A DNA stretch of 64,000 bases from Rheinheimera pleomorphica (GCF_011634895.1 NZ_SIRR01000012.1:248001-312000); one strand, 5' to 3'; counted from the first letter of the stretch, positions 1 to 10,059 are shown. Notes: generated by a model not told the origin, from the sequence alone. Numbers and translations: made by a program.

Positions 1-737
1 CCACTCCAGTAACTCATCACCAGGCTTTGATCTAAAAACCAGCTTTGTACCGGCCGTGTCCGTGCTTTAATACGTTCAACCGCTTTGGGCGAAAACGACA
101 CCGGCGATAACCCCGGTACACAGGACAAACACTTCTGGCTGCCAGAGTAAATGGCATCTAGGCCCCAGTCGTCAACCCTAAGCTCAACGCCGCCCAGCGA
201 CGTTACCGCATCAACAATGGATAAACAGTCATACTGCTGCGCCAGTGCGCACAGCGTTTTAGCATCTGACAAGGCGCCGGTTGAGGTTTCCGCGTGTACA
301 AAGGCCAAATAGCGCGCCTCAGGGTTTGCTTTTAACGCCGCTTCAACAGCTGCCGGATCAACCGGCTCGCCCCAGGCATTATCCACAGTAATCGCCCTGG
401 CACCGCAGCGCTCAACGTTTTGCCGCATCCGCTCACCAAATACGCCATTGCGGCAAACAATAACCGTATCGCCGGGTTCCAGCAGATTAACAAAGCAGGT
501 TTCCATGCCAGCGCTGCCGGGGGCCGACACCGCCAGTGTCATCTCGTTTTTAGTCTGAAACGCATACTGCAGCAGCTGTTTTAACTCATCCATCATGCCA
601 ATAAATAGTGGATCTAAGTGGCCAACTGTTGGCCTGGCTTGTGCGGCCAGTACCTGAGGATGCACATCGGACGGACCAGGCCCCATTAAAATGCGTCGGG
701 GCGGCAAAAAGGCGTCTATTTGGGGGGCGGCTAACAT
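1..737 (-). CDS. Class V aminotransferase (alanine/serine-glyoxylate type), 3' end cut by window edge
   Basis: This is a PLP-dependent fold-type I aminotransferase of the AGXT / serine-glyoxylate family, which moves an amino group from alanine or serine to a 2-oxo acid such as glyoxylate. About 245 residues are visible from an ATG at 737. The N-terminus carries the family opening [11 protein letters not shown] (about residues 17-27). [10 protein letters not shown] (71-80) forms the phosphate-binding turn, D176 lies in [11 protein letters not shown], and the Schiff-base lysine is K202 in SGSQKCLS. The reading frame is open to base 1, so the C-terminal domain lies outside the window. The exact substrate cannot be read from this fragment. 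It is divergent from yjdM. Confidence 0.85.
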   Translation of the reverse strand, partial: MLAAPQIDAFLPPRRILMGPGPSDVHPQVLAAQARPTVGHLDPLFIGMMDELKQLLQYAFQTKNEMTLAVSAPGSAGMETCFVNLLEPGDTVIVCRNGVFGERMRQNVERCGARAITVDNAWGEPVDPAAVEAALKANPEARYLAFVHAETSTGALSDAKTLCALAQQYDCLSIVDAVTSLGGVELRVDDWGLDAIYSGSQKCLSCVPGLSPVSFSPKAVERIKARTRPVQSWFLDQSLVMSYWS

Positions 738-856
738 AACAACTCCAACTGTCAGATTTTGCCTTACCATAGCAAAATTAGCTGCGGATGCCAGCGCTGT
801 TCGGCTATTGCCGTTATTCAAAAGATTAATAGTGCCGCTGACGCCAGTCTCTGGGG

Positions 857-862
857 TATAAT
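857..862 (+). promoter_or_regulatory. Putative -10 box of the yjdM promoter
   Basis: A perfect TATAAT lies 37 bases before the yjdM ATG in the divergent gap after the aminotransferase. No good -35 hexamer is seen at the usual 16-18 base spacing, so this is a partial promoter call. Confidence 0.4.
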
Positions 863-899
863 ACGCGTTTTGCGCCTAAGTGCCCTGCCGGAGTCTGTG

Positions 900-1241
900 A
901 TGTCAACTTTACCTGCCTGCCCGAAGTGTCAATCTGTGTATACCTATGAAGATGGCGCCCTGTTAATGTGTCCAGAATGCGGCCATGAATGGTCTGCCAA
1001 TGCGATGGAGGCCAGCGATGAAAAGCAAATACACGATAGTGCTGGCAACGTGCTGCAGGACGGTGACACGGTGACGGTAATCAAAGACTTAAAAGTAAAA
1101 GGCTCATCGGCCGTGGTAAAAATTGGCACTAAGGTGAAAAATATCCGCCTGGTAGAGGGCGATCATGACATCGATTGTAAAATAGACGGCTTTGGTGCCA
1201 TGAGTTTAAAATCAGAATTTGTCCGCAAGGTGCAGGACTAG
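900..1241 (+). CDS. yjdM: YjdM/PhnA family zinc-ribbon protein
   Basis: The product is 113 residues and matches the YjdM (formerly PhnA) family, about 111 residues in E. coli. The N-terminal zinc ribbon has C7/C10 (CPKC) and C24/C27 (CPECGHEW). It is followed by the compact C-terminal domain with [15 protein letters not shown] and the ending [15 protein letters not shown] typical of the family. A start at 759 in the same frame would add 47 unrelated residues. The ATG at 900 gives the family N-terminus and lies downstream of the TATAAT, so it is preferred. Despite the old name, a role in phosphonate use is not established. Confidence 0.9.
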   Translation: MSTLPACPKCQSVYTYEDGALLMCPECGHEWSANAMEASDEKQIHDSAGNVLQDGDTVTVIKDLKVKGSSAVVKIGTKVKNIRLVEGDHDIDCKIDGFGAMSLKSEFVRKVQD

Positions 1242-1246
1242 CCTAA

Positions 1247-1276
1247 AAATGGGGGCACAGTGTTCTGCCCCCATTT
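1247..1276. terminator. Bidirectional terminator between yjdM and htpX
   Basis: An 11-bp perfect stem (AAATGGGGGCA / TGCCCCCATTT) with an 8-base loop separates two converging genes. A-rich sequence precedes it and T-rich sequence follows, so it can serve both strands. Confidence 0.75.
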
Positions 1277-1288
1277 CAGTTTGCTTAT

Positions 1289-2155
1289 TTAGAACTGGCG
1301 GCTGCGCAATGCAGCAATGCGTTTTTCCAGCGGCGGGTGGCTTAAAAACAGCTCAGATTTTGCTGCACCACCGGCAATGCCAAATGCCATCATACTGCCT
1401 TCCAGCCGGCTTTCGTGGTTATGCTTTAACCGCTCTAATGCTGCGATCATTTTATTCGGGTTCCCTTCAAGCTTGGCTGCACCGGCATCGGCGCGGTATT
1501 CACGCTGCCGTGAAAACCACATTACGATAATACTGGCCAGTACACCAAATACCATCTCCAGCACTATTACGGTGGCAAAATAGGCCAAACCGCCACCCTG
1601 GTTGTTATTGCCGTTGTTGTTCAGCATACCGGCTACCAGACGTGCCAGGAAAATAACGAAAGTGTTTACCACGCCCTGAATAAGCGTCAGCGTCACCATA
1701 TCTCCGTTAGCAATGTGTGACACTTCGTGTGCCAGTACCGCTTCTACCTCATCTTCACGCATATTGCGCAGCAAGCCGGTGCTTACTGCTACAAGGGCGT
1801 CATTACGGTTCATACCGGTGGCAAAGGCATTCATCTCTGGCGAGTCATACACGGCCACTTCCGGCATGCCAATACCAGCGGCTTTGGCCTGGCGCGCTAC
1901 AGTGGCCATTAACCATTGCTCAGTCGCATTGCGTGGCTGTTCAATCACAACGGCACCGGTAGAACGTTTTGCCATCCATTTTGATATCGCCAGCGATATA
2001 AAAGCGCCGCCAAAGCCAAAAATGGCAGCAAATACCAGCAAGCCGCCAATGCTGCTACGGTCAACACCCAGAAAACTAAAGACAATATTAAGCACTATGC
2101 TTAATACCAGTATCACCGCCAGGTTAGTGGCTAAAAACAACAACACTCTTTTCAT
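1289..2155 (-). CDS. htpX: Membrane zinc metalloprotease HtpX
   Basis: HtpX is an inner-membrane M48 metalloprotease that cleaves misfolded membrane proteins together with FtsH. The product is 288 residues, the usual length. Two N-terminal membrane helices (about residues 4-28 and 36-58) precede the cytoplasmic catalytic domain with the zinc motif HEVSH at 143-147. Two more hydrophobic segments follow (about 160-175 and 192-213), then a glutamate-containing stretch and the C-terminal [15 protein letters not shown] typical of HtpX. The ATG has GAGG 8 bases upstream. A heat-shock-type promoter upstream fits known regulation of the family. Confidence 0.96.
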   Translation of the reverse strand: MKRVLLFLATNLAVILVLSIVLNIVFSFLGVDRSSIGGLLVFAAIFGFGGAFISLAISKWMAKRSTGAVVIEQPRNATEQWLMATVARQAKAAGIGMPEVAVYDSPEMNAFATGMNRNDALVAVSTGLLRNMREDEVEAVLAHEVSHIANGDMVTLTLIQGVVNTFVIFLARLVAGMLNNNGNNNQGGGLAYFATVIVLEMVFGVLASIIVMWFSRQREYRADAGAAKLEGNPNKMIAALERLKHNHESRLEGSMMAFGIAGGAAKSELFLSHPPLEKRIAALRSRQF

Positions 2156-2187
2156 AACAGCTACCTCAAATGACTCACTACCCGCTA

Positions 2188-2214
2188 ATATATGGCCTTA
2201 GAGCTTGTTTTCAA
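2188..2214 (-). promoter_or_regulatory. Sigma-32-like promoter of htpX
   Basis: On the minus strand TTGAAA (2214-2209) is followed after 11 bases by GGCCATATAT. This is close to the sigma-32 consensus TTGAAA - N11-16 - CCCCATNT. It sits about 35 bases before the htpX start codon. htpX is a heat-shock gene in E. coli, so the site is in the expected place, but the match is by eye only. Confidence 0.5.
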
Positions 2215-2296
2215 TCAGCGGTGCCACCATAACAGCGGCATAATTTGTAACGAATGATGTCTGTCGCCAGGGCATCACAGTACATCGGAGTGTATT

Positions 2297-2998
2297 ATGC
2301 AGTTATTACTACTTAGCAGCTCACGCGCCAATAATAGCGACTATCTGGCGCCCTATATGAACTGGCTCAGCGACCATCTGGCAGGCGTCGACGAGTTGCT
2401 GTTTATTCCCTATGCCGGTGTCAGCATCAGCTATGACGACTACTTGCAGATGGTAAGCCAGGCTCTGGCGCCAAAAGGTATTAAAGTCAGCAGTATTCAT
2501 CAGCACGCGGATGCGCGTCAGGCGGTGCTTAACGCCAAAGCCATTGCCGTTGGCGGTGGTAATACGTTTCACCTGCTTTACCAGTTATATCAGCAGGATA
2601 TTGTGCAACTAATCAAAAAACGCGTAACCGAAGGGGTGCCTTATATCGGCTGGAGTGCCGGTTCAAATATCGCTGGCGCCACTATTCGCACCACCAACGA
2701 TATGCCGATTATTGAACCGGCGTCGTTTAATGCCCTCAACCTACTGCCGCTGCAGTTAAACCCGCATTACACCGACTATAAAGCAGCAGGTTTTCATGGT
2801 GAGACCCGTGATATGCGTTTAGCGGAATTTATGCAATTACATCCGGCCACGCCCATTATTGCGCTGCCCGAGGGAACAGCGCTTAAACGCAGTGGCAATA
2901 GCTTAACCCTGCTCGGTAACGAGGGGGGTTATCTGTTTCTCGGTGGCAATAAAACGCCATTGGCAGAGAACTGCGATTTAGCTGAGTTTCTGCTGTAA
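2297..2998 (+). CDS. pepE: Dipeptidase E (alpha-aspartyl dipeptidase)
   Basis: PepE is a cytoplasmic S51 serine peptidase that hydrolyses dipeptides with N-terminal aspartate. The product is 233 residues (229 in E. coli). The catalytic residues fall exactly at the known numbers: Ser120 in GWSAGSN, Asp135 in TTNDMP and His157 in LNPHYTDY. The glycine-rich VGGGNTF (85-91) is also conserved. GGAG lies 6 bases before the ATG. The gene stands alone, divergent from htpX and convergent with bioD. Confidence 0.95.
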   Translation: MQLLLLSSSRANNSDYLAPYMNWLSDHLAGVDELLFIPYAGVSISYDDYLQMVSQALAPKGIKVSSIHQHADARQAVLNAKAIAVGGGNTFHLLYQLYQQDIVQLIKKRVTEGVPYIGWSAGSNIAGATIRTTNDMPIIEPASFNALNLLPLQLNPHYTDYKAAGFHGETRDMRLAEFMQLHPATPIIALPEGTALKRSGNSLTLLGNEGGYLFLGGNKTPLAENCDLAEFLL

Positions 2999-3053
2999 AC
3001 AAATCATCTGCAGAGGTCAGAGCTTGTTTACGAAGGTTGGAAAACACGATCAG

Positions 3054-3106
3054 TCGCCACAGAGTGTCTGAGCGAACGCGCTAACGGTAGCGAGTTGCTG
3101 TGGCGA
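3054..3106. repeat. Nested inverted repeat between pepE and bioD
   Basis: TCGCCACAG (3054-3062) pairs perfectly with CTGTGGCGA (3098-3106). A smaller hairpin CGCTA / TAGCG (3079-3092) lies inside the loop. It sits in the gap between two converging genes, where it could act as a terminator. It also has the look of a REP-type interspersed element, but no second copy was seen in this window. Confidence 0.5.
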
Positions 3107-3108
3107 GC

Positions 3109-3807
3109 TTAGCGTGTGTTGCAACCTTGAGTTTTTAACACCTTGCCTGCCAACTCTCGCGCTAACTGCTGATATTGCACCGGATCGGGCGAAAAAGGCA
3201 CTACACCTAAACAAGGCGCGCTAATACGGCCGGTTAAATCGGCAATATTTTGCGCCAGCAGTGCCATATCAGGGTCAATACAATTAGCCACCCAGCCAAG
3301 CAACTGACAGCCACTACGTTCAATTTCGCGCACCGTTAACATGGCATGGTTCAAACAGCCGAGCTTCACACCAACGATCAGTACGACAGGTAAACCATGT
3401 TCTGCCACCCAGTCAGCCAGATAACGTTTATCCGTTATTGGTAATAACCAACCGCCGGCACCTTCAATCAACAGTTGTTCCACGTTCAGGCTTTGCCAGT
3501 TCGCCAGCGTGTTATTTAATAGCGCTTCGTCAATCGGCTTTTGCTCACTGATGGCGGCCAGATGCGGTGCCACCGGCGCCTGATAACAAATAGGGTTCAC
3601 CTGCGCATAAGGTAACGCGATACCAGAATGTTGCTGCAGCAGTAACGCGTCACCATTCTGACCCTGCGCGTTAGCCCCCGCCGCTATTGGCTTTACACCA
3701 ATGGCCGGCACATTAAGCGCCTTAAAGCCCTGCAATAGCAGGCCGCTGATAAAGGTTTTACCGGCGTCGGTATCAGTAGCCGTGATAAAAACTGCATTAG
3801 CCGCCAT
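3109..3807 (-). CDS. bioD: ATP-dependent dethiobiotin synthetase
   Basis: BioD closes the ureido ring of 7,8-diaminopelargonate using CO2 and ATP, the penultimate step of biotin synthesis. The product is 232 residues. The N-terminal P-loop TATDTDAGKTF (residues 9-19) is diagnostic. LLIEGAGGWLLP (about 112-123) is the conserved EGAGG segment. It is the last gene of bioBFCD, and its start overlaps the end of bioC by 11 bases, indicating translational coupling. Confidence 0.95.
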   Translation of the reverse strand: MAANAVFITATDTDAGKTFISGLLLQGFKALNVPAIGVKPIAAGANAQGQNGDALLLQQHSGIALPYAQVNPICYQAPVAPHLAAISEQKPIDEALLNNTLANWQSLNVEQLLIEGAGGWLLPITDKRYLADWVAEHGLPVVLIVGVKLGCLNHAMLTVREIERSGCQLLGWVANCIDPDMALLAQNIADLTGRISAPCLGVVPFSPDPVQYQQLARELAGKVLKTQGCNTR

Positions 3808-4600
3808 GTTTTACTCCACTGATCAGCAATACCTGATAACTGGCCGGCAACCCCAGCACAGTACGATGAACTTCATAAGCTTGCGCCAGTTGCTGCCAGT
3901 AACCCTTACCGGTTAAGCCATTGCGCCGCCCGGCGACCTGATTCGCCCCCAGCTGTTTTAACTCGCGCGCTAATGTCTGTACATCGGGGTAATACAGCGG
4001 ATAACGGCGCAGTTCAAACTGCCAGTTAATATTTGCTGCAGCAACAGCCGCTTGTCTGATGCTGTCAACGGCTAAAAACCGACTGACGTGCGGATAATTA
4101 TCCAGACTGGCAAAGGCTTGCGACAACTCAGTTAAGGTGCCCTCTACCAGTGTGCTGATTGCCACTTTACCGCCCGGTGTCAAAAGCCGGTCTATTTCGC
4201 GAAACACCGCTTCGGGCTCACTGCACCACTGCAACATCAGGCTGGAAAATACCCTATCTACGCTGTTATCACACAAGGGTAACTGCTGGGCATCAGCTTG
4301 CAGATAGCTTTTCGCCAGTGCCGAGCGGGCAGCCACTTCTAGCATACCGGCGCTTAAATCAACCGCGGTAAAGGCGCTACAGTAATCGACAAAACGCGGA
4401 TGCAGCCAGCCCGGGCCACAGCCCAGGTCGAGCAAATGCCCGCTTGCTGTTTTGGGCAGCAGGGCCAGTGCATCCAGTGCCACCTGCTGTTGTAAACGGG
4501 CGCCCTGCATATAGCTTAGTGAGGCTGCGCTAAAGCTTTTGGCAACCTGTTGCTTAAACGCACTGCCACTGTCTGACGTGGGCTCAATTACAGCACTCAT
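3797..4600 (-). CDS. bioC: Malonyl-ACP O-methyltransferase
   Basis: BioC methylates malonyl-ACP so that fatty acid synthesis can build the pimeloyl chain of biotin. The product is 267 residues with a class I SAM-binding motif LLDLGCGPGW (about residues 56-65). The usual motif II acid is in FTAVDLSAGM, and the post-motif SLMLQWCSEPEAVFREIDRLL follows. It overlaps bioF by 4 bases (ATGA type) and bioD by 11. No bioH-like esterase, needed to release pimeloyl-ACP methyl ester, is seen in the window. Confidence 0.93.
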   Translation of the reverse strand: MSAVIEPTSDSGSAFKQQVAKSFSAASLSYMQGARLQQQVALDALALLPKTASGHLLDLGCGPGWLHPRFVDYCSAFTAVDLSAGMLEVAARSALAKSYLQADAQQLPLCDNSVDRVFSSLMLQWCSEPEAVFREIDRLLTPGGKVAISTLVEGTLTELSQAFASLDNYPHVSRFLAVDSIRQAAVAAANINWQFELRRYPLYYPDVQTLARELKQLGANQVAGRRNGLTGKGYWQQLAQAYEVHRTVLGLPASYQVLLISGVKHGG

Positions 4601-5748
4601 ACTAACTGCCTTAACTGCTGTACTAATTGGTGAATATCCTCAGCGCTGTGCTGTGCACTTAACGTAATACGCAAACGGGCGCTGCCTTGTGGCACTGTTG
4701 GCGGCCGGATGGCGCTAAGCCAAATGCCATCTTGCTTTAATTGCTGGCTAACCGCTAATGCCCGCTCACTGCTACCCAATACCAGGCCCTGAATCGCGCT
4801 TTCGGAGTTTAATAGTGGTAAATCAGCGGCCAGCCGGCGAAACAGCGCAATATTGCTGTGCAGTTTGTCACGCCGCCAGCTTTGGCGGCGGCAAAGCGCA
4901 ATACTTTTTATCACGCCGGCGCACAGTGCCGGCGATAGCGCCGTGCTGTAGATATAATGCCGGCCAAACTGGGTTAAATACTCAATCACTGTTTTACTGC
5001 CACCAATAAAGGCACCACCAACGCCCAGTGCTTTGCCAAAATTGGCCATAGAACAAAAGATATCGGCCGGTTCGATGCCCTGCTTGGCCGCTGTGCCCTT
5101 GCCTTCTGGCCCCAATACCCCTAATCCATGCGCATCATCTAACAGCAGCGCCGCCTGATGTTGCTGACACTGACGGAGCATTTCGCCAAGATCCGGGCTG
5201 TCGCCGTCCATGCTAAACACGCCTTCAGTCACCACCAGCGCCTGCTCAGTCTGGCTCAGCAAAGCTTGCAGTGCTGGTATATTGTTATGGGCAAAGCGTT
5301 TAAATCCGGCTTTACTATGCAGGGCACCGTCGATCAGCGAGGCATGGCTTAACTTATCCAGCAGCAGCGTATCGCCCTTTTGCGCCAGGGTTTGCAACAT
5401 GGTTTGATTAGCGGCAAAGCCGGATGAAAACAGCATCACCTGCTCAAATCCCAGCCAGTCGCATAAGGTGTCACACAGCGTTTGATGCACCTGATGCTGG
5501 CCGGTAACCAAAGGAGAGCCCGTGCTACCGGCACCAAACTGATGGGCGCCTTCAGCAACGGCTTGTAAAACCTCAGGCGCCGTGGCTAAACCAAGATAAT
5601 CATTGCCGGAGAAATTCAAGAAGGACTGTCCGGCAACGACCAACAAGCGGCCACAGTAGCGCTGCAGCGTTACCGGCGTGCGCAACAAGTGTTGTGTTGC
5701 ACGTTGGTCCAACGCCTGTTGCAGCTGCACCAGTCGATTGGCAGCCAT
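4597..5748 (-). CDS. bioF: 8-amino-7-oxononanoate synthase
   Basis: BioF condenses pimeloyl-ACP with L-alanine to give KAPA and CO2. It is a PLP enzyme of the alpha-oxoamine synthase family. The product is 383 residues (384 in E. coli). FSGNDYLGL (43-51), GSTGSPLVTG (about 72-81), DDAHGLGVLG and the PLP-lysine segment NFGKALGVGG are all present. It starts one base after the bioB stop codon and overlaps bioC, as expected for a tightly coupled operon. Confidence 0.96.
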   Translation of the reverse strand: MAANRLVQLQQALDQRATQHLLRTPVTLQRYCGRLLVVAGQSFLNFSGNDYLGLATAPEVLQAVAEGAHQFGAGSTGSPLVTGQHQVHQTLCDTLCDWLGFEQVMLFSSGFAANQTMLQTLAQKGDTLLLDKLSHASLIDGALHSKAGFKRFAHNNIPALQALLSQTEQALVVTEGVFSMDGDSPDLGEMLRQCQQHQAALLLDDAHGLGVLGPEGKGTAAKQGIEPADIFCSMANFGKALGVGGAFIGGSKTVIEYLTQFGRHYIYSTALSPALCAGVIKSIALCRRQSWRRDKLHSNIALFRRLAADLPLLNSESAIQGLVLGSSERALAVSQQLKQDGIWLSAIRPPTVPQGSARLRITLSAQHSAEDIHQLVQQLRQLV

Positions 5749-5749
5749 A

Positions 5750-6790
5750 CTATTGTGCTGCGTGAAACAACGGCGGATTCGCCTGCTCTTTTATCGCATC
5801 GGCCAATGCCAGTTGGTGCGCTTCGTCAGACACATCGTGGCGCTGCTCAGGCTTAATACCCAGCTTGGCAAACAGCTGCATATCGGCATCGGCCTCCGGA
5901 TTATCGGTGGTTAACAGCTTATCGCCGTAAAAAATCGAATTGGCACCGGCGAAGAAGCACAGCGCCTGCATCTGCTCGTTCATGCGTGAACGGCCGGCCG
6001 ATAAGCGCACATGGCTTTGTGGCAGCATAATACGCGCCACGGCGATAGTACGGATAAATTCAAAGGCGTCTAAGTCTTCAACGTTCTCCAGCGGCGTACC
6101 GGCAACTTTTACCAGCATGTTAATTGGCACGCTCTCGGGGTGCTCGGGCAAGTTAGCCAGCTGCATTAGCAGTGCTGAGCGGTCATTGGCGCTTTCGCCC
6201 ATGCCTAAAATACCGCCACAGCACACCTTCATACCGGCATCACGCACATGAGTTAACGTATCTAACCGGTCCTGATAGGTACGGGTGGTAATAATTTCAC
6301 CGTAAAACTCCGGCGAGGTATCCAGGTTATGATTGTAATAATCCAGTCCGGCCTCAGCCAGGGTTTGTGCCTGGTCGCCATCAAGCATGCCCAGTGTCAT
6401 GCAGGTTTCCAGCCCCATGGCTTTTACGCCGCGAACCATTTCAATAATGTACGGCATGTCACGCTGCTTCGGGTTAGTCCAGGCAGCGCCCATACAAAAG
6501 CGGCTGGCGCCTTTATCTTTAGCGGCTTTGGCCTGTGTCAGCACTTTTTCTACTTCAAGCAAGCGTTCGCGCTCCAGCCCGGTATTGTAGTGGCCGCTTT
6601 GCGGACAATATTTGCAGTCTTCAGCGCAGGCACCGGTTTTAATCGACAATAAGGTGCTTACCTGTACTTCGTTCGGCTTAAAATGCTGACGATGCACCGT
6701 TTGTGCCTGAAACAGTAAATCATTAAATGGCAGTGCATACAGCGCATTAACCTGCGCTAAGGTCCAATCATGGCGGACAACAGCCTGCAT
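5750..6790 (-). CDS. bioB: Biotin synthase (radical SAM)
   Basis: BioB inserts sulfur into dethiobiotin to give biotin. The product is 346 residues, the usual length. The radical-SAM cluster cysteines are C55, C59 and C62 in CAEDCKYC. The second-cluster residues lie in the conserved [23 protein letters not shown] and LSAGRSRM segments. It is the first gene of the minus-strand operon and is divergent from bioA. Confidence 0.97.
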   Translation of the reverse strand: MQAVVRHDWTLAQVNALYALPFNDLLFQAQTVHRQHFKPNEVQVSTLLSIKTGACAEDCKYCPQSGHYNTGLERERLLEVEKVLTQAKAAKDKGASRFCMGAAWTNPKQRDMPYIIEMVRGVKAMGLETCMTLGMLDGDQAQTLAEAGLDYYNHNLDTSPEFYGEIITTRTYQDRLDTLTHVRDAGMKVCCGGILGMGESANDRSALLMQLANLPEHPESVPINMLVKVAGTPLENVEDLDAFEFIRTIAVARIMLPQSHVRLSAGRSRMNEQMQALCFFAGANSIFYGDKLLTTDNPEADADMQLFAKLGIKPEQRHDVSDEAHQLALADAIKEQANPPLFHAAQ

Positions 6791-6807
6791 AAATATCCCT
6801 GATTAAA

Positions 6808-6859
6808 TTGAGGTTAACATTATTTTCCGCTAGTCTAACCGCCGCCCCTATCTTGTCAA
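6808..6859. promoter_or_regulatory. Overlapping bioB and bioA promoters with BirA-like half-site
   Basis: On the minus strand TTGACA (6859-6854), a 16-base spacer and TAGACT (6837-6832) form a good promoter for bioB. On the plus strand TTGAGG (6808-6813), a 17-base spacer and TAGTCT (6831-6836) could serve bioA, so the two promoters face each other and share their -10 region. TGTTAACC on the minus strand (6819-6812) resembles the left half of the BirA operator (consensus TTGTAAACC). The right half is weak, so BirA control is inferred rather than shown. Confidence 0.4.
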
Positions 6860-6896
6860 CGCTGACCAGCAGCAAAACTTTACTACAGGTTAAATA

Positions 6897-8168
6897 ATGA
6901 GCATTGATCTTGCTTTTGATCGCCAGCATATCTGGCATCCTTATACTTCTATGCTAAACCCGCTGCCGGTGTATCCGGTGGTTGCCGCTGAGGGCTGTGA
7001 GCTAATACTGGAAAATGGCCAGCGTCTGGTAGACGGCACCGCATCCTGGTGGTCGGCGGTGCATGGCTACAATCACCCGGTGTTAAATCAGGCAGTAACA
7101 GCGCAGCTTAGCAAGATGGCGCATGTCATGTTCGGCGGCATTACCCATCAGCCGGCAGTGCAGCTTTGCCAGCAGTTGCTTGCTATGGTGCCGGCTAACT
7201 TAACCAAAGTATTTTTGGCCGACAGCGGCTCTATTTCGGTAGAAGTGGCGATAAAAATGGCGCTGCAATACTGGCTGGCCAGCAGCACACCGCAAAAACA
7301 AAAGCTGGTAAGTTTACGCAAAGGCTACCATGGCGATACCTTTGCAGCGATGGCGGTATGCGACCCGGTTGATGGTATGCACGATATGTTTGCTAACCTG
7401 TTGCCGCAACATTACTTTTTACCGGCGCCGCAAAGCCGCTTTGCTGGCAAGTTTCTGCCAGAGGATATTGCTCAGCTTGAGCAGCTGCTGGCAGAAAAAC
7501 ACCATGAAATTGCCGCGCTGATTTTAGAGCCGATAGTGCAAGGCTATGGCGGTATGCGCTTTTATCATCCAGAGTATTTACGCCGCGCCCGCGCGCTGTG
7601 CGACAAATATCAGGTGCTGCTGATAGCCGATGAAATTGCCACCGGCTTTGGCCGCACCGGTAAGTTGTTTGCCTGCGAACATGCTGATATACAGCCCGAT
7701 ATTATGTGTGTAGGTAAAGCATTAAGTGGCGGTTACATTACACTGGCCGCAACCCTGTGCACCGATGAGGTTGCCCGCGGTATCAGCTTAAGTGCCGCCG
7801 GCGGCTTAATGCATGGCCCTACCTTTATGGCCAACCCGCTGGCCTGCGCCGTGGCCAGTGCCAGTTTGGATTTAATTGCCAAGGGCGACTGGCAGCAGCA
7901 AGTCGCGGCAATTGAAGCCCAGCTAAAGCATGAGCTGGCGCCTTGCCAACAATCGCCGTTAGTAAAAGATGTGCGGGTGCTTGGCGCCATTGGCGTGCTG
8001 GAAATGCACTCGAAGGTGAATGTCGCTGAATTACAGCAACGCTTTGTCGAGCTGGGAGTATGGATCCGGCCCTTTAATAACCTGATTTATATTATGCCGC
8101 CATTTATTATCAGCCCGCAGCAACTGAGCAAACTTAGCTCGGCAATGTGTCAGCTGGTGAACGTTTAA
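6897..8168 (+). CDS. bioA: Adenosylmethionine-8-amino-7-oxononanoate aminotransferase
   Basis: BioA converts KAPA to 7,8-diaminopelargonate with SAM as the amino donor. The product is 423 residues. HIWHPYTSM (11-19) and [15 protein letters not shown] near the N-terminus are BioA-specific. [12 protein letters not shown] carries the PLP-binding Asp, and the Schiff-base lysine lies in [12 protein letters not shown]. The gene is divergent from bioBFCD. Its 3' end overlaps the converging membrane-protein gene by 4 bases. Confidence 0.96.
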   Translation: MSIDLAFDRQHIWHPYTSMLNPLPVYPVVAAEGCELILENGQRLVDGTASWWSAVHGYNHPVLNQAVTAQLSKMAHVMFGGITHQPAVQLCQQLLAMVPANLTKVFLADSGSISVEVAIKMALQYWLASSTPQKQKLVSLRKGYHGDTFAAMAVCDPVDGMHDMFANLLPQHYFLPAPQSRFAGKFLPEDIAQLEQLLAEKHHEIAALILEPIVQGYGGMRFYHPEYLRRARALCDKYQVLLIADEIATGFGRTGKLFACEHADIQPDIMCVGKALSGGYITLAATLCTDEVARGISLSAAGGLMHGPTFMANPLACAVASASLDLIAKGDWQQQVAAIEAQLKHELAPCQQSPLVKDVRVLGAIGVLEMHSKVNVAELQQRFVELGVWIRPFNNLIYIMPPFIISPQQLSKLSSAMCQLVNV

Positions 8169-8539
8169 GCGTACCACAGCAAATACAACAGCAAACTAAT
8201 GCAGCTTACCAGCAGTAACACTATGTTCAGATGCAAGTGATCAGAACGCCGGCGCAAGCGCAAGCGGTTTAACACTATACTCAGGCCACTGGCGCAGGCC
8301 GCCGCAATTAAAAAGTACTGCAGGCAGGCAGTGAGTGTTGGGTGCCACTCATCGCGAATGTCAATGCCCCAGTAGCGTACCAGGCCGGTATCCATTTCCG
8401 GCCTGGCATAATGCGCCAATACCATCGCCAGCACAAACAACAGCCAGCCAATAATTGCCAGCCAGCTAAAGGCACGGCAGATCAGATCCGGCCCTTGTCG
8501 ACGTTCATACTTTTCTGGTTTTGCCGCTTCAATCGTCAA
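8165..8539 (-). CDS. Small three-helix membrane protein of unknown function
   Basis: The product is 124 residues. It has a charged N-terminus (about 18 residues), then three hydrophobic segments at about 24-42, 66-86 and 100-122, with a basic [10 protein letters not shown] loop between the last two. I do not recognise the family. The start is a TTG with AGGA about 8 bases upstream, so the exact start is uncertain. The codon pattern and the tight convergent fit with bioA support a real gene. Confidence 0.65.
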   Translation of the reverse strand: MTIEAAKPEKYERRQGPDLICRAFSWLAIIGWLLFVLAMVLAHYARPEMDTGLVRYWGIDIRDEWHPTLTACLQYFLIAAACASGLSIVLNRLRLRRRSDHLHLNIVLLLVSCISLLLYLLWYA

Positions 8540-8563
8540 TTTTATCGTCCTGCTAACTTTTAC

Positions 8564-8591
8564 TTGTGTTGTGCGCTTGGCTCAGTATCAT
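8564..8591 (+). promoter_or_regulatory. Putative asnS promoter
   Basis: TTGTGT (8564-8569), a 16-base spacer and TATCAT (8586-8591) lie about 50 bases before the asnS ATG. The match to the housekeeping consensus is moderate. Confidence 0.35.
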
Positions 8592-8640
8592 TACAAACTT
8601 TACGCAGTTGTCTAAGTTTACACCCTCTGGAGTTTGTTGC

Positions 8641-10041
8641 ATGACGCACGCCGTTATTAAAGATGTTTTAGCTGGTCGCTATGCCGTAGGTGACGTTGTC
8701 ACCGTGAAAGGCTGGATCCGCACCCGCCGCGATTCAAAAGCCGGCATTTCCTTTTTAGCTATTCATGATGGCAGCTGCTTTGACGCTGTGCAGGCAGTAG
8801 CGCCGGCAGAGCTTGATAATTACGAGTCAGAAGTAAAGCGTTTAACCACCTCATGCTCGGTGGCCGTTAGTGGCACTGTTGCCCGCTCTGAAGGCCAGGG
8901 CCAGGCATTTGAATTACAAGCCACGCAGGTTGAAGTATTAGGTTGGGTTGAAAACCCGGACACCTACCCTATGGCGCCCAAACGCCACAGCATGGAATAC
9001 CTGCGGGAACACGCACATCTACGCCCTCGCACCAACATTATGGGCGCAGTCACCCGGGTGCGGCATTGTTTAGCCCAGGCGGTGCACCGTTTCTTCCATG
9101 AGCAAGGCTATTACTGGATCAGCACGCCCATTATCACCGGCTCAGACGCTGAAGGCGCCGGTGAGATGTTCCGCGTTAGCACGCTGGACATGGAAAACCT
9201 GCCACGCAACGACAAAGGCAAAATTGATTACAGCCAGGATTTCTTCGGTAAAGAAACCTTCTTAACCGTGTCAGGCCAGTTAAACGGCGAAACCTATGCC
9301 TGTGCTATGTCAAAAATTTACACCTTTGGCCCGACGTTCCGTGCAGAAAACTCTAACACCAGCCGCCATTTAGCCGAGTTTTGGATGATAGAGCCGGAAG
9401 TGGCCTTTGCTGAGCTTAAAGATATCGCCCAGTTAGCCGAAGATATGCTGAAATACGTCTGCAAAGCGGTACTGACCGAGCGTGCTGACGATATGGCGTT
9501 TTTCGCCGAGCGTATCGACCCGACCGCCGTAACCCGCTTACAACAGTTAGTTGACTCAAGCTTTGTGCGGATGGATTACACCGACGCAATTGAGATCTTA
9601 AAAAGCTGCGGTAAGAAATTTGAATACCCGGTTGAATGGGGTGTCGATTTACAGTCTGAGCACGAGCGCTATTTAGCCGAAGAGCATGTGGGCGCGCCTA
9701 TCATCATGCAAAACTACCCGAAAGACATTAAAGCGTTTTACATGCGCTTAAACGACGACGGTAAAACCGTTGCCGCGATGGACGTGTTAGCGCCGGGTAT
9801 CGGTGAAATTATCGGCGGCAGTCAGCGTGAAGAGCGTTTAGATGCCTTCGACAAACGTCTGGATGAAATGGGCTTAAACAAAGAAGACTACGGCTGGTAC
9901 CGCGACCTGCGCCGCTACGGCACAGTACCCCACGCCGGCTTTGGTTTAGGTTTCGAGCGTTTGGTGTCGTACGTTACCGGTATTGGTAATATCCGCGATG
10001 TTATCGCCTTCCCACGCACCCCGGGTAACGCTGAGTTTTAA
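8641..10041 (+). CDS. asnS: Asparagine--tRNA ligase
   Basis: AsnS is a class IIb aminoacyl-tRNA synthetase that charges tRNA-Asn. The ATG at 8641 gives 466 residues, exactly the E. coli length. An upstream in-frame start at 8566 would add 25 residues that run through the likely promoter. The N-terminal OB fold contains [16 protein letters not shown]. Motif 2 is [21 protein letters not shown], positioned mid-protein, and motif 3 is [15 protein letters not shown] near the C-terminus. Confidence 0.97.
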   Translation: MTHAVIKDVLAGRYAVGDVVTVKGWIRTRRDSKAGISFLAIHDGSCFDAVQAVAPAELDNYESEVKRLTTSCSVAVSGTVARSEGQGQAFELQATQVEVLGWVENPDTYPMAPKRHSMEYLREHAHLRPRTNIMGAVTRVRHCLAQAVHRFFHEQGYYWISTPIITGSDAEGAGEMFRVSTLDMENLPRNDKGKIDYSQDFFGKETFLTVSGQLNGETYACAMSKIYTFGPTFRAENSNTSRHLAEFWMIEPEVAFAELKDIAQLAEDMLKYVCKAVLTERADDMAFFAERIDPTAVTRLQQLVDSSFVRMDYTDAIEILKSCGKKFEYPVEWGVDLQSEHERYLAEEHVGAPIIMQNYPKDIKAFYMRLNDDGKTVAAMDVLAPGIGEIIGGSQREERLDAFDKRLDEMGLNKEDYGWYRDLRRYGTVPHAGFGLGFERLVSYVTGIGNIRDVIAFPRTPGNAEF

Positions 10042-10059
10042 TCTTTTTAGATAGAAAAA

